A stretch of DNA of 64,000 bases from Gammaproteobacteria bacterium (GCA_030426265.1 JAUHYP010000002.1:1-64000), one strand, 5' to 3'; numbered from the stretch's first letter, positions 35,876 through 44,274 are shown. Notes: generated by a model not told the origin, from the letters alone. Numbers and translations: made by a program.

Positions 35876-36136
35876 ATGGATGTGAATGCGGCCGCCATTT
35901 CCCTGGCCGGAAACAATTTCGTGGTGGTGCTGGTGCCGCTGGAACTCGTCCAGAAGGGCGGAGAAGCCGACATGGCCCTGGACACGCTCCAGGGCCGGTT
36001 CGGAGTGACGGTGGTGCTCATGGGCCAGCGCGAGGACGGCTCGCCGGTGTATTACGGCGAAGAAGACCTGGTCCGCCTGCTGCGCGACGTTTCCGTCGAC
36101 GACATGCCCTGGAAGGAGTACTCGCTCCAGGGCTGA
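35876..36136 (+). CDS. Small protein of unknown function
   Basis: An 86-residue protein preceded by GGAGGAGAG, a strong ribosome-binding site, which supports it as a real gene. It is soluble, with beta-rich NNFVVVLVPLELV, TVVLMGQREDG and an acidic C-terminus (DLVRLLRDVSVDDMPWKEY). I recognise no domain. It stands alone between the TonB receptor terminator and the convergent sugar dehydrogenase gene. Confidence 0.72.
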   Translation: MDVNAAAISLAGNNFVVVLVPLELVQKGGEADMALDTLQGRFGVTVVLMGQREDGSPVYYGEEDLVRLLRDVSVDDMPWKEYSLQG

Positions 36137-36178
36137 CCCGGGCCCTGGTGGCGCCGCCCGGGCCTTCCCCGCGGCGAT

Positions 36179-37342
36179 TCAGTCCAGGGGCGCCCGCGGT
36201 ACCGGTTCCAGCCTCAGGATCGGCGTGCCTTCGCCGTCCCGGTGATCGATGGCCACGTAGACGAAGCCGTCCGGGCCGACGCGCACATCGCGAACCCGCC
36301 CCTGGCCCCGCAGCAGGATTTCCTCGCGCACGACCTTGCCATCGTCCAGGCCGATGAGGTCGATGCGCTGCCCGGACAGGCCGCCGGCCAGGAAATGGCC
36401 GCGCCAGTGCGGAAAGGCCTCGCCGTCGTAGAGCGCCAGGCCCGAGACCCCCGTGGACGGCACCCAGACCTTGACCGGGTTTTCCATGCCCTCGCGCAGC
36501 GTGCCCTCGTGAATGGCCTTGCCGCTGCCGTAGTGAACCCCGTAGCCGACCACCGGCCAGCCATAGTTCTTCGCGGGTTCGACACGATTGAGTTCGTCAC
36601 CACCCTGGGGGCCGTGCTCGGTGATCCAGACCTCGCCGGTGGCCGGGTCGACCACGAGTCCCTGCGGGTTGCGGTGGCCGAAGGACCAGATTTCCGGCAG
36701 CGCGTCATCGTCATCGACGAAGGGGTTGTCCTCCGGCACGCTTCCGTCTTCGTTCAGCCGCAGCACCACGCCATGGTGGTTGCTCAGGTCCTGGGCCGGG
36801 TGGGCTTCCAGGTCACCTTCCGCAGCGGCCTGGCGGTCCCCGACGGTGATGAAGAGGTAATCCTCCGCGTCGAAGGCCAGCCGTGACCCGTAGTGCCCCC
36901 GGCCCCGGCTGCGGGCCTCGAAGACTTCCTCCTGGTCCACCCAGGAGAGGCCGTCCAGTCGCCCGCGCACCACGGCCGTGGTGGAGGCGTCGTCCGCCAG
37001 GGGCCGGGCATAGCTGAGGTAGATCCATCCATTCTCTTCCCAGTCGGGATGCGGCACCACGTCCAGCAGCCCGCCCTGGCCGACATCGTGCACGGCCGGC
37101 AGGCCGCTCACCGCGTCTTCGAGCAACTGGCCGTCACGGATCACGCGCAGCTGTCCGGACTTTTCCGTGACCAGCAGGTCGCCGTTGGGAAGGAAAGCGA
37201 TCGACCAGGGCCGCACCAGGCCCTCGGCGACGGTCACCACGCGATAGTCGTGGAGGGCCGAGCGTCCCGTGTCGGGACTGGCCACGGCGGAAAGGGTCGC
37301 CGAGGCGAGGGCGAGGGCGAGCACAAATCGGGTCAGGAGCAT
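36179..37342 (-). CDS. PQQ-dependent aldose sugar dehydrogenase (YliI-like)
   Basis: Secreted six-bladed propeller oxidoreductase of the glucose/sorbosone dehydrogenase family (387 residues). A signal peptide (MLLTRFVLALALASATLS...) precedes GLVRPWSIAFLPNGDLLVTE, GGLLDVVPHPDWEENGWIYL, SFGHRNPQGLVVDPATGEVW, HGPQGGDELN and NYGWPVVGYG, which include the catalytic His and PQQ-binding residues of the soluble enzymes. It would oxidise aldoses in the periplasm with PQQ as cofactor; no PQQ synthesis genes are in the window. The start was set at the signal peptide Met, 37342. Confidence 0.93.
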   Translation of the reverse strand: MLLTRFVLALALASATLSAVASPDTGRSALHDYRVVTVAEGLVRPWSIAFLPNGDLLVTEKSGQLRVIRDGQLLEDAVSGLPAVHDVGQGGLLDVVPHPDWEENGWIYLSYARPLADDASTTAVVRGRLDGLSWVDQEEVFEARSRGRGHYGSRLAFDAEDYLFITVGDRQAAAEGDLEAHPAQDLSNHHGVVLRLNEDGSVPEDNPFVDDDDALPEIWSFGHRNPQGLVVDPATGEVWITEHGPQGGDELNRVEPAKNYGWPVVGYGVHYGSGKAIHEGTLREGMENPVKVWVPSTGVSGLALYDGEAFPHWRGHFLAGGLSGQRIDLIGLDDGKVVREEILLRGQGRVRDVRVGPDGFVYVAIDHRDGEGTPILRLEPVPRAPLD

Positions 37343-37401
37343 GCCGGGGTTCCTTGCATCAGAATCGGTCAAAGGGTGCCAGTGTCGGTGTGAGGGCGCC
37401 G

Positions 37402-39177
37402 TCACCGGCCCGAGGGCAGCCCTCCCGGAACGCGGATGTTCTCCACCAGTTGGCGGATGTGCTCCGGTGGCGGCGCCGTCATTCTTGAGACCGTCCAGGC
37501 CACGATGAAGTTCGCCACCGCGCCCACGGCGCCGAACGCCTCCGGGGAAATGCCCAGCAGCCAGTTGTCCGGCGTGTTGTCCAGCAGTTCGGTGCCGGGG
37601 ATGAAGAACACACCCTTGAACACGACGATGTAGGTCACGGTCACGGTGACGCCCGCCAGCATGCCCGCGATGGCGCCGGCGCGGTTCACGCGCAGGCTGA
37701 AGATACCCATCATCAGCGCCGGGAACAGGGACGAGGCCGCGAGGCCGAAGGCGAGGGCGACGGTTTCAGCCGCAAAACCGGGTGGGTTCATCCCCAGGTA
37801 TCCGGCCACGAGGATGGCCCCCGCCATGGCCAGGCGGCTGGCCATCAGCTCCTGTCGTTCGCTGATGTTCGGCGCGATCATGCCCTTGAGCAGGTCGTGG
37901 CTCACGGCGGAAGAGATGGCCAGCAACAGACCCGCGGCGGTCGACAGGGCGGCCGCGAGTCCGCCCGCCGCCACCAGGGCGATCACCCAGTCGGGCAGGC
38001 CGGCGATCTCCGGGTTGGCCAGCACCATGATGTCCCGGTCCACGGTCACCATCTCGTTGCCCTTCCATCCATGGGCTTGCGCCTGCTCGGCGAAGCCGGG
38101 ATCGGCGTCGTTGTAGTACTGGATGCGCCCGTCGCCGTTCTTGTCTTCGAAGCCCAGCAGACCCGTGGTCTCCCAGTTGCGGAACCACTCCGGTCGTTCG
38201 GCGTAGACGAGGTTGCCGTCCACGGCGCCGACGGCGCCGGGCTGAACCGTTTCCACCAGGTTGAGCCGCGCCATGGCGCCGACGGCCGGGGCCGTGGTGT
38301 AGAGCAGGGCGATGAACACCAGGGCCCAGCCGGCGGAAGAGCGCGCGTCCGCCACTTTCGGCACCGTGAAAAATCGCACGATCACGTGGGGCAGGCCGGC
38401 GGTCCCGATCATCAGCGAGGCCGTGAGCAGGAAGATGTTGAGGTCCGTGCTCTTCTGCGCCGTGAACGCCGCGAATCCCAGGTCGGTGACCACCTGGTCC
38501 AGGCGGTTCAGCAGGGAGACCCCCGAGCCGTCCGCCATGTCGGCGCCCAGGCCGACCTGCGGCAGCACGTGGCCGGTCAGGTTCAGGGAGATGAAGATGG
38601 CCGGCACGGTGTAGGCGAAGATCAATACGCAGTACTGGGCGATCTGGGTGTAGGTGATGCCCTTCATCCCGCCCAGCACGGCATAGATGAAGACGATGCC
38701 CATGCCCACCAGGACGCCGACCTCGAACGGGACTTCCAGGAAGCGGCCGAAGGCCACGCCGACACCTTTCATCTGGCCGATCACGTAGGTGATGGAGGCG
38801 ACGATCAGGCAGAACACGGCCACCAGGCGCGCGGTACGGGAGTCGAATCGATCACCGATGAATTCCGGCACGGTGAACTTGCCGAACTTGCGCAGGTAGG
38901 GCGCCAGCAGTAGGGCCAGCAGGACATAGCCGCCGGTCCAGCCCATGAGGTAGACCGAGGCGTCGTAACCCAGGAAGGCGATCAGGCCGGCCATGGAAAT
39001 GAAGGAGGCGGCGGACATCCAGTCCGCGGCCGTGGCCATGCCGTTGGCGACGGGGTGCACGTGGCCGCCGGCCACGTAGAACTCCCCGGTGCTCGAGGCG
39101 CGTGACCACAGGGCGATGCCGATGTAGAGCGCGAAGGTCGCGCCCACCACGAGGTAGGTCAGGGTCTGGAGTTCCAT
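37402..39177 (-). CDS. Sodium:solute symporter large subunit, VC_2705 subfamily
   Basis: SSS-family symporter (591 residues, about 13 spans) related to acetate permease ActP. Motifs include ATAADWMSAASFISMAGLIAF, GQMKGVGVAFGRFL, LGGMKGITYTQIAQYCVLI and GLAAALSTAAGLLLAISSAVSHDL. Association with the DUF4212 gene 5 bp upstream defines the two-subunit VC_2705 type, thought to take up small carboxylates with Na+. An external loop holds an EF-hand-like DKNGDGRIQYYN (345-356), suggesting Ca2+ binding. The ATG at 39177 gives the normal family N-terminus MELQTLTYLVVGATF. Confidence 0.94.
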   Translation of the reverse strand: MELQTLTYLVVGATFALYIGIALWSRASSTGEFYVAGGHVHPVANGMATAADWMSAASFISMAGLIAFLGYDASVYLMGWTGGYVLLALLLAPYLRKFGKFTVPEFIGDRFDSRTARLVAVFCLIVASITYVIGQMKGVGVAFGRFLEVPFEVGVLVGMGIVFIYAVLGGMKGITYTQIAQYCVLIFAYTVPAIFISLNLTGHVLPQVGLGADMADGSGVSLLNRLDQVVTDLGFAAFTAQKSTDLNIFLLTASLMIGTAGLPHVIVRFFTVPKVADARSSAGWALVFIALLYTTAPAVGAMARLNLVETVQPGAVGAVDGNLVYAERPEWFRNWETTGLLGFEDKNGDGRIQYYNDADPGFAEQAQAHGWKGNEMVTVDRDIMVLANPEIAGLPDWVIALVAAGGLAAALSTAAGLLLAISSAVSHDLLKGMIAPNISERQELMASRLAMAGAILVAGYLGMNPPGFAAETVALAFGLAASSLFPALMMGIFSLRVNRAGAIAGMLAGVTVTVTYIVVFKGVFFIPGTELLDNTPDNWLLGISPEAFGAVGAVANFIVAWTVSRMTAPPPEHIRQLVENIRVPGGLPSGR

Positions 39178-39182
39178 GACGA

Positions 39183-39497
39183 CTAGGCCCGGTCGGCCGG
39201 GGCGTCGTCTTCCTGGACGCCGAAACGGCGGTCCAGGCGATTCATGCGCCAGGCGTAGAAGAAGATCAGCACGACGAAGACGTAGATCGAGCCCTGGGTC
39301 GCAAACCAGAATCCGAGGGGATAGTTGCCCAGGTGGAAGCGGTCCAGCGGATCCGCCAGCAGGATGCCGAATCCATAGGACACCAGGAACCACACGGCCA
39401 GGCAACCGGCCACCAGCCGCAGGTTCGCCTTCCAGTAGGCGGCGGCTCGGTGACGGGCGTCCTGAGCGGGGACGGCGTTCTCCTTGCTTTCTGTCAT
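39183..39497 (-). CDS. DUF4212 small subunit of sodium:solute symporter
   Basis: Two-span membrane protein (104 residues) typical of the small partner of VC_2705-type symporters: AAAYWKANLRLVAGCLAVWFL, the conserved FGILLADPLDRFHLGNYPLGFWFATQGSIYVFVVLIFFYAWRMNRLD region in residues 45-92, then an acidic tail. The ATG at 39497 follows GAGGAG by 7 nt. It precedes the large subunit by 5 bp, so the two are made together. Confidence 0.95.
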   Translation of the reverse strand: MTESKENAVPAQDARHRAAAYWKANLRLVAGCLAVWFLVSYGFGILLADPLDRFHLGNYPLGFWFATQGSIYVFVVLIFFYAWRMNRLDRRFGVQEDDAPADRA

Positions 39498-39677
39498 TCT
39501 TGTTCTCCTCGTTGGCACGGTCTGGTTCGTCGTGGCCGTCCGGAATCATGGCACAGGCCGGCATGCCGGCGCCAAGGTGCCCGATGGCCCGACTGCGGTC
39601 CCCGAAACCCGGAGTGACACGAAACCTTAACCGGGGCGTCACACAATGGCCACGAATTCCCTCCAGCCGTGTGCCCA

Positions 39678-41336
39678 ATGAATCTCGAGCCCCAGACCCT
39701 CATCGCGCTGTTTGCCCTCGGCCTCCTGGCCCTGTCGCTCCCGAAGGCCTGGCGGCGACTGCAGTTGTCCCGCGCCAAGCATCCCTCCCTGGCGGGACAC
39801 GGGCGCATGTCGCGGCGACTGGCGCGCCTGGTGCCGTTCTACGAGTATCCCGAGAACCTCGCCTTCGGCGTCGACGGGGCGCCGGCGGACATCGTGGCTC
39901 GGCGACGTACCGCGTTCGATGCGTTGCGCGAAGAACTCCGCGTGAAATCTCCGAATACACGGGCGGCGATGGAACGGCTCGCCCCGGCCGTTTCCGACGT
40001 GCAGTTCACCCGCAACAACCGGGCGCCGTTCCAGTTCCGCAGCCTGGACGCCAGCCTGCCGTCCGGCGGCATGGCGGCGGAAACCCGCGGGCGCGAGATC
40101 GCCGATCTCGACGGCAACTGGTCGCTGGACCTCGGCGGCTCCTACGGCGTGGACCTGCTTGGCAGCGACTTCTACAAGGACTGCATCGACCGGGGCGTGG
40201 CGCGCGCCCGGGGCCTGGGGCCGGTGCTGGGGCCCTATCACCCGGTGGTGCCGGAAAACGTGGACCTGCTGCGCAAGGTGTCCGGCCTGGACGAGGTGTC
40301 CTTCCACATGTCCGGCACCGAGGCGGTGATGCAGGCCGTGCGCCTGGCCCGCTACCACACGGGCCGCTCCCAGCTGGTGATGTTCTGCGGCGCGTACCAC
40401 GGCTGGTGGGACGGCGTGCAGCCCGGCGTGGGCAACCGCCGCTCACCCAAGGACATCTTCATGCTCGAGGAGATGAGCAGGGACACGCTGCGCGTACTCG
40501 ACAGCCGCAAGGACATCGCCTGCGTGCTGGTCAACCCCCTGCAGGCGCTCACGCCCAACCGGGGCGCCGCCAGCGACGCCCTGCTGGTGGAGGGCCGCAA
40601 GGACGCCGCGCTCGACCGCGCGGCCTATGCCGACTGGCTACGGGAGCTGCGGGCCGTGTGCGACCGGCGGGGCATCGCCCTGATCCTGGACGAGGTGTTT
40701 CTCGGATTCCGCCTCGCGCCCGGGGGCGCCCAGGAGTTTTTCGGCGTTCGCGCCGACATGGTCACCTACGGCAAGACCCTGGGCGGCGGCCTGCCCGTGG
40801 GCGTGTTGTGTGGAGCAGCCCGGTGGATGCGGCGTTTCCGCGAGGACCGGCCCGGTGACATGTGCTTCGCACGCGGGACCTTCAATGCCCATCCCTACGT
40901 GATGACCTGCATGAACGAATTCCTGCGCCACGCCACGGGCCCGGCGTTCGCTGCCCAGTCGGCGGTCCAGGCGGAAACCTGGGACCGTCGCTTCGAGGGG
41001 CTCAACCGCCGCCTGGAAGAACACGGCCTGCCGCCGCGGCTGCGCAACCTGGTGTCGGTCGCCACGGTGACCTTCGAACGTGTCAGCCGATACCACTGGC
41101 TGTTGCAGCACTACCTGCGCGCCGAAGGGCTGTCGCTGTCCTGGGTAGGCACCGGTCGGTTCATTTTCAGCCACGACTGGACTGACGAGGATTTCGAGTC
41201 GTTCAGCCGCCGTTTCCTGGCCGCCGCCTCGCGCATGGAGGCCGACGGCTGGTGGTGGGACAGCGGTCGGTCGGCGAAGGAGGTGAAGCGCCAGGTGCTG
41301 AAGGAAGTGCTGGCGCGAAGGTTCGCCGGGGTCTGA
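39678..41336 (+). CDS. Membrane-anchored class III aminotransferase, GSA-aminomutase-like
   Basis: PLP enzyme of the glutamate-1-semialdehyde aminomutase-like class III group (552 residues, about 120 longer than HemL). It starts with a hydrophobic anchor (LIALFALGLLALSLP, 8-22). PLP-site motifs: MSGTEAVMQAVRLAR (211-225), AYHGWWDGVQPG (239-250), LILDEVFLGFR (335-345) and the Schiff-base Lys366 in VTYGKTLGGGLPVG. It is unlikely to be HemL, because of the anchor, extra N-terminal region (30-120) and lipid-gene surroundings. It may aminate or deaminate a membrane-associated aldehyde or ketone. An in-frame GTG at 39669 is a possible alternative start. Confidence 0.88.
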   Translation: MNLEPQTLIALFALGLLALSLPKAWRRLQLSRAKHPSLAGHGRMSRRLARLVPFYEYPENLAFGVDGAPADIVARRRTAFDALREELRVKSPNTRAAMERLAPAVSDVQFTRNNRAPFQFRSLDASLPSGGMAAETRGREIADLDGNWSLDLGGSYGVDLLGSDFYKDCIDRGVARARGLGPVLGPYHPVVPENVDLLRKVSGLDEVSFHMSGTEAVMQAVRLARYHTGRSQLVMFCGAYHGWWDGVQPGVGNRRSPKDIFMLEEMSRDTLRVLDSRKDIACVLVNPLQALTPNRGAASDALLVEGRKDAALDRAAYADWLRELRAVCDRRGIALILDEVFLGFRLAPGGAQEFFGVRADMVTYGKTLGGGLPVGVLCGAARWMRRFREDRPGDMCFARGTFNAHPYVMTCMNEFLRHATGPAFAAQSAVQAETWDRRFEGLNRRLEEHGLPPRLRNLVSVATVTFERVSRYHWLLQHYLRAEGLSLSWVGTGRFIFSHDWTDEDFESFSRRFLAAASRMEADGWWWDSGRSAKEVKRQVLKEVLARRFAGV

Positions 41337-41343
41337 AGGCGAA

Positions 41344-41367
41344 ACGCCCGGCGAGGGCGCCGGGCGT
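41344..41367. terminator. GC hairpin between convergent genes
   Basis: 10-bp perfect arms (ACGCCCGGCG / CGCCGGGCGT) with an AGGG loop lie just after the aminotransferase stop. A second inverted repeat (GGCTTCGA / TCGAAGCC, 41373-41380 and 41392-41399) follows up to the convergent stop. U-runs are poor, but the position suits a two-way transcription barrier. Confidence 0.55.
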
Positions 41368-41399
41368 CGTGGGGCTTCGAAGGCTTCCCGCTCGAAGCC

Positions 41400-42086
41400 T
41401 CAGCGGGTGACGGGGCTGGCCTCGGCGTCCGCCTCGTCCGGGTCGATGCCGTGGCGCACGTGGATCATCGGATCGATCAGTTCGCCGCGCAGCAGGTGGA
41501 TCGGCGACTTGCAGTAGATCCGGAAATCGTGGAACGGATCCGTCAGGATCTTGGTCGCCCACACCAGGCCGGTCTGCACGCTGTGGATGAAGAACAGCTG
41601 CACGGTACGGAAGGCGAGGGCGGCCCCGGCCAGCAGCAGCCACAGCAGGCTCAGGTTGTGCAGGTAGCCGTCGCGGTCCGAGTGCGGCTGCAGCAGTCCG
41701 AACAGGTCCGGTACGGTGTACAGCAGCACCGGTGTGAATCCCCAGATCGCCAGCAGCACGCGCTTGCGCACCAGGTTGTAGCCGATCTTGATGTCTTCCT
41801 TGTGATCGAAGCTGGCGCCGTTGACCTCGTCGAAGCCCTTGGGCTCGAAGAAGAAATGGCCGATCTGGCGTGACCACATGGCGAAGATCCAGCCCAGCAG
41901 CGCCGCCGCGCCCGGGTCCAGGAACAGCAGCGTGTACGTGGTCATGAAGCAGATCGAGCTGAACAGGTGCAGCGACTGGTTGATCCGGCTGTGGTGGTAG
42001 TAGCGGTGGTCGTCCCAGCGCTGTTGGCGCAGTTCTTCGCGAAAGGAAAGTTTCCGGGTGGTGCTTCGTTCTTCTCGTGCGGTCAT
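41400..42086 (-). CDS. Mpo1/DUF962-like membrane protein
   Basis: Polytopic membrane protein (228 residues). Residues 30-81 carry the pattern of the YGL010w/Mpo1 (DUF962) family: YHHSRINQSLH (HxxxxNxxxH) and WSRQIGHFFFE (QxGHxxxE). In yeast, Mpo1 is an Fe2+-dependent dioxygenase that alpha-oxidises 2-hydroxy fatty acids. The remainder is longer than usual and ends in an acidic tail. Assignment rests on these motifs and the hydrophobic pattern, with moderate confidence. It is the last gene of a minus-strand set after the acyltransferase and phosphatidylserine decarboxylase. The ATG at 42086 is preferred over a GTG seven codons upstream. Confidence 0.72.
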   Translation of the reverse strand: MTAREERSTTRKLSFREELRQQRWDDHRYYHHSRINQSLHLFSSICFMTTYTLLFLDPGAAALLGWIFAMWSRQIGHFFFEPKGFDEVNGASFDHKEDIKIGYNLVRKRVLLAIWGFTPVLLYTVPDLFGLLQPHSDRDGYLHNLSLLWLLLAGAALAFRTVQLFFIHSVQTGLVWATKILTDPFHDFRIYCKSPIHLLRGELIDPMIHVRHGIDPDEADAEASPVTR

Positions 42087-42240
42087 CGACCCATCCCCGT
42101 CAGGCACATTGCGACCAGCCTAAGGACCGATTGTTGCGGGGGCTTGACCGCTGGGTGTCCGTCACGGGTCAGTCGCGTGACAGTTCTGCGACGATCCCCT
42201 GCGAACGCGCGAGGTGGACGGACCGGGATTCCGCGTGCCT

Positions 42241-43194
42241 TCAGAGCCGTTGCAGGAGGGCCTGGCCCATGCGGACGGTGTCGCCCTGCCGCCATCCTTC
42301 GCACAGGGTGGCGCCCCGCGGCGCCAGAACCACCAGGGTCGAGCCATGCTGGAACCAGCCCATCTCCTCGCCGCGGGTGTAATCCCGGTCGAGGTCGATC
42401 AGCGTGGGGCCGCCCCAGTCGAGGTCCAGGGGGTGCTCGAGGCCGTGGATGCCGACGCTGGCCACCAGCACGGCGGCCACCGCCACCAGGGTCAGAGGGG
42501 GGCCGTCATCGGCGGGTTGGAACGGAAACACCACCCGCTCGTTGCGGCAGAACAGGCGCTCGACCACTTTCAGGGCCACCGGGTTCACGTTCCAGGTGTC
42601 GCCCGAGAGATAGCGGATGCGCCCGACGCGACCGTCGGTCGGGGCGTGGAAGCGGTGGTACATGCTCGATTTGAGCCGCAGCGTGAGGTAGAAGCCGCCG
42701 CGATGGCGTTCGGCGGCCTCCGGGTCACCCAGCAGTTCGTCGATGCCATAGGGAAAGCCCTTCGCCTGCAGCGCCGCCAGGCCGTCCAGTTCGCCATGGG
42801 CGCCGATGATGGCGTCGCAGGGACTGGTGAACACCTCCGGCCGTGGGTCCACCGGGCGGGCGCCGGGCCTCAGGCGCCGGGTGAAGCACTGCTGCAGGCT
42901 GGCAAACCGGGTCTGCTCGGCCTCGAACAGGCGCAGGTCGTCGACGAAGCATTGCCACAGGCCGATGCTCGCCTTCGCCAGCAGCCGGTTTTCGATGCGG
43001 CTGAACCAGCCCATGAAGCGGGTGGCCGCCTGCCGCGGGATGCGGTTGGTGAGCAGGAAATTGAGGCGCTCCGCGGCGCTGAGTTCCCCCAGCGGGCGCA
43101 GTCCGTGAGCCGGTGCTGTCTTCGATGCGGCGTTCAGTGCGCCTGTCGTGTCCACGCGGGTGTGTCCGGCCGATGCTTGATTGCCGACCACCAT
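42241..43194 (-). CDS. psd: Phosphatidylserine decarboxylase proenzyme
   Basis: Pyruvoyl-dependent membrane enzyme (317 residues) that makes phosphatidylethanolamine. Landmarks: RIPRQAATRFMGWFSRIE near the N-terminus, FTSPCDAIIGAHGELDG (Asp and His of the self-cleavage triad), MYHRFHAPTDGRV, GDTWNVNP, and the processing site WFQHGSTLVVLAP, where the Ser of GST becomes the pyruvoyl group. The family usually has LGST or FGST; QHGST is a small variation. The ATG at 43194 follows GAGG at a good distance; an in-frame ATG lies at 43242. It sits 90 bp downstream of the acyltransferase gene on the same strand. Confidence 0.94.
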   Translation of the reverse strand: MVVGNQASAGHTRVDTTGALNAASKTAPAHGLRPLGELSAAERLNFLLTNRIPRQAATRFMGWFSRIENRLLAKASIGLWQCFVDDLRLFEAEQTRFASLQQCFTRRLRPGARPVDPRPEVFTSPCDAIIGAHGELDGLAALQAKGFPYGIDELLGDPEAAERHRGGFYLTLRLKSSMYHRFHAPTDGRVGRIRYLSGDTWNVNPVALKVVERLFCRNERVVFPFQPADDGPPLTLVAVAAVLVASVGIHGLEHPLDLDWGGPTLIDLDRDYTRGEEMGWFQHGSTLVVLAPRGATLCEGWRQGDTVRMGQALLQRL

Positions 43195-43284
43195 TCCACA
43201 GCCTCGTGACAGATTCGTTTCACGCCCGGGGTGGGGCGGCATGGCGTCAGCCTGGAAGGGTGGGCCCCCAGGGGAACCCGGGGT

Positions 43285-44058
43285 TCAGGCGGGCCGGGTG
43301 TCGAAGTAGGCCTTCGCCTGCCGGTCGGCGTCCTTCAGCCGTTGTTCCAGTTCCAGCCGGATGGGCTCCAGCTCGTCGATGGGGGTGCCTTCCGGGACGC
43401 GCAGCGGCTCACCGACGACGATGACGATGCGGGAGAAGGGCCGGGGCACCATGAAGCGGTCCCAGCTGTTCCACAGCAGCGCCGAACTGGCGCCGCAGGC
43501 CACCGGGACCATGGCCGTGGCGGTCAGCCGGGCGAGCAGCACGGCGCCGATCTTCACCACTTCCGCCGGGCCCTTGGGACCGTCGACGGTGATCACCGGG
43601 GACACGCCTTCCTTGCGGACGGTCAGGTACATGTCGCGCAGGGCCTGCCCGCCGGTGCGGGTGGGGGAACCGCGCACCACCGCCGCGCCCCAGGAGCGCG
43701 CCATGGCCGCGGGCACCTCGCCGCTCACCGAGGGGCTGATCAGGAAACCGACGTTCAGGCCGCCTTCCTTCAGTTCCAGCATGTAGCGGGTGCAGAACAG
43801 GTGCATCTGGTGCCAGTAGCAGGGAATGATGGGTTCGCCGGCGGCCAGCGCCGCGTCCATGTGCTCGGCGCCGATCACCTTCTCAACGCGGCAGGTGGAC
43901 CACAGCGACTTGACCAGCACCTTGGCCAGCGCCACCAGGAAGGCGTACCAGACCTTGCGTCCGGCGGACATGCGCCGGCGCGAGGTCGCTTCCTCGCCGG
44001 TGGTCCGCGAGCGCTGGGCCTTCTGGCTTGGCGCGTAGCTGCGTTGTGGGTCGGTCAT
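43285..44058 (-). CDS. Lysophospholipid acyltransferase-like protein (DUF374)
   Basis: Acyltransferase-fold protein of the DUF374 group (257 residues). The start MTDPQRSYAPSQKAQR gives a basic N-terminus and one weak membrane segment (VWYAFLVALAKVLVKSLW). Core motifs: IIPCYWHQMHLFCTRYM, SVSGEVPAAMARSWGAAVVRG, SPTRTGGQALRDM and TVDGPKGPAEVVKIGAVLLAR, as in DUF374 acyltransferases, which transfer fatty acids from acyl-ACP or CoA onto lipids. It is the first gene of the minus-strand trio with psd and the Mpo1-like gene, and is transcribed divergently from the P450/FAAL-ACP pair. Confidence 0.9.
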   Translation of the reverse strand: MTDPQRSYAPSQKAQRSRTTGEEATSRRRMSAGRKVWYAFLVALAKVLVKSLWSTCRVEKVIGAEHMDAALAAGEPIIPCYWHQMHLFCTRYMLELKEGGLNVGFLISPSVSGEVPAAMARSWGAAVVRGSPTRTGGQALRDMYLTVRKEGVSPVITVDGPKGPAEVVKIGAVLLARLTATAMVPVACGASSALLWNSWDRFMVPRPFSRIVIVVGEPLRVPEGTPIDELEPIRLELEQRLKDADRQAKAYFDTRPA

Positions 44059-44124
44059 GGGCCCTGGGTCGGCTGCCGGCGGCCGGTGGCCACCTCCTGG
44101 GGCGAAGGGTACACCATTGAGGGT

Positions 44125-44194
44125 TGGGCATTGGCGCCCGGGCATTGCACCCCGGGCATCGTCCGCCGGGCATTGCGCCAACGGCATTCCATGG
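44125..44194. repeat. Tandem 14-bp imperfect repeats in a divergent promoter
   Basis: Four contiguous 14-bp units begin at 44125, 44139, 44153 and 44167, with a decayed fifth at 44181. The second reads CGGGCATTGCACCC; the core [C/T]GGGCAT[T/C]G is kept in units 1-4. They fill the region between the acyltransferase and P450 genes, ending 22 bp before a TATAAT. Phasing is exact, with no spacers. Confidence 0.75.
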
Positions 44195-44216
44195 CCGGTC
44201 CCGCCCGGCTCCGGTG

Positions 44217-44222
44217 TATAAT
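44217..44222 (+). promoter_or_regulatory. Candidate -10 box for the P450/FAAL operon
   Basis: A perfect TATAAT in otherwise GC-rich DNA, 52 bp before the P450 ATG. No good TTGACA lies 16-18 bp upstream; that space is occupied by the end of the 14-bp repeat array, so activator-dependent use is possible. Confidence 0.5.
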
Positions 44223-44274
44223 TCGCCGCTTGTATCACGCGGCCCCGTGGGGCCCCGGCGGCAAGCGCGACCCC

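Noticed and set aside
36137-36162. CCCGGGC/GCCCGGG repeat after the small orphan gene as a terminator
   Set aside because: The loop is long and no U-run follows on either strand.
39678-41336. Annotation as hemL (haem pathway)
   Set aside because: The membrane anchor, extra N-terminal region and lipid-gene context do not fit a housekeeping aminomutase.
44125-44194. CRISPR-like array
   Set aside because: Units are 14 bp, contiguous and without spacers, and no cas genes are nearby.
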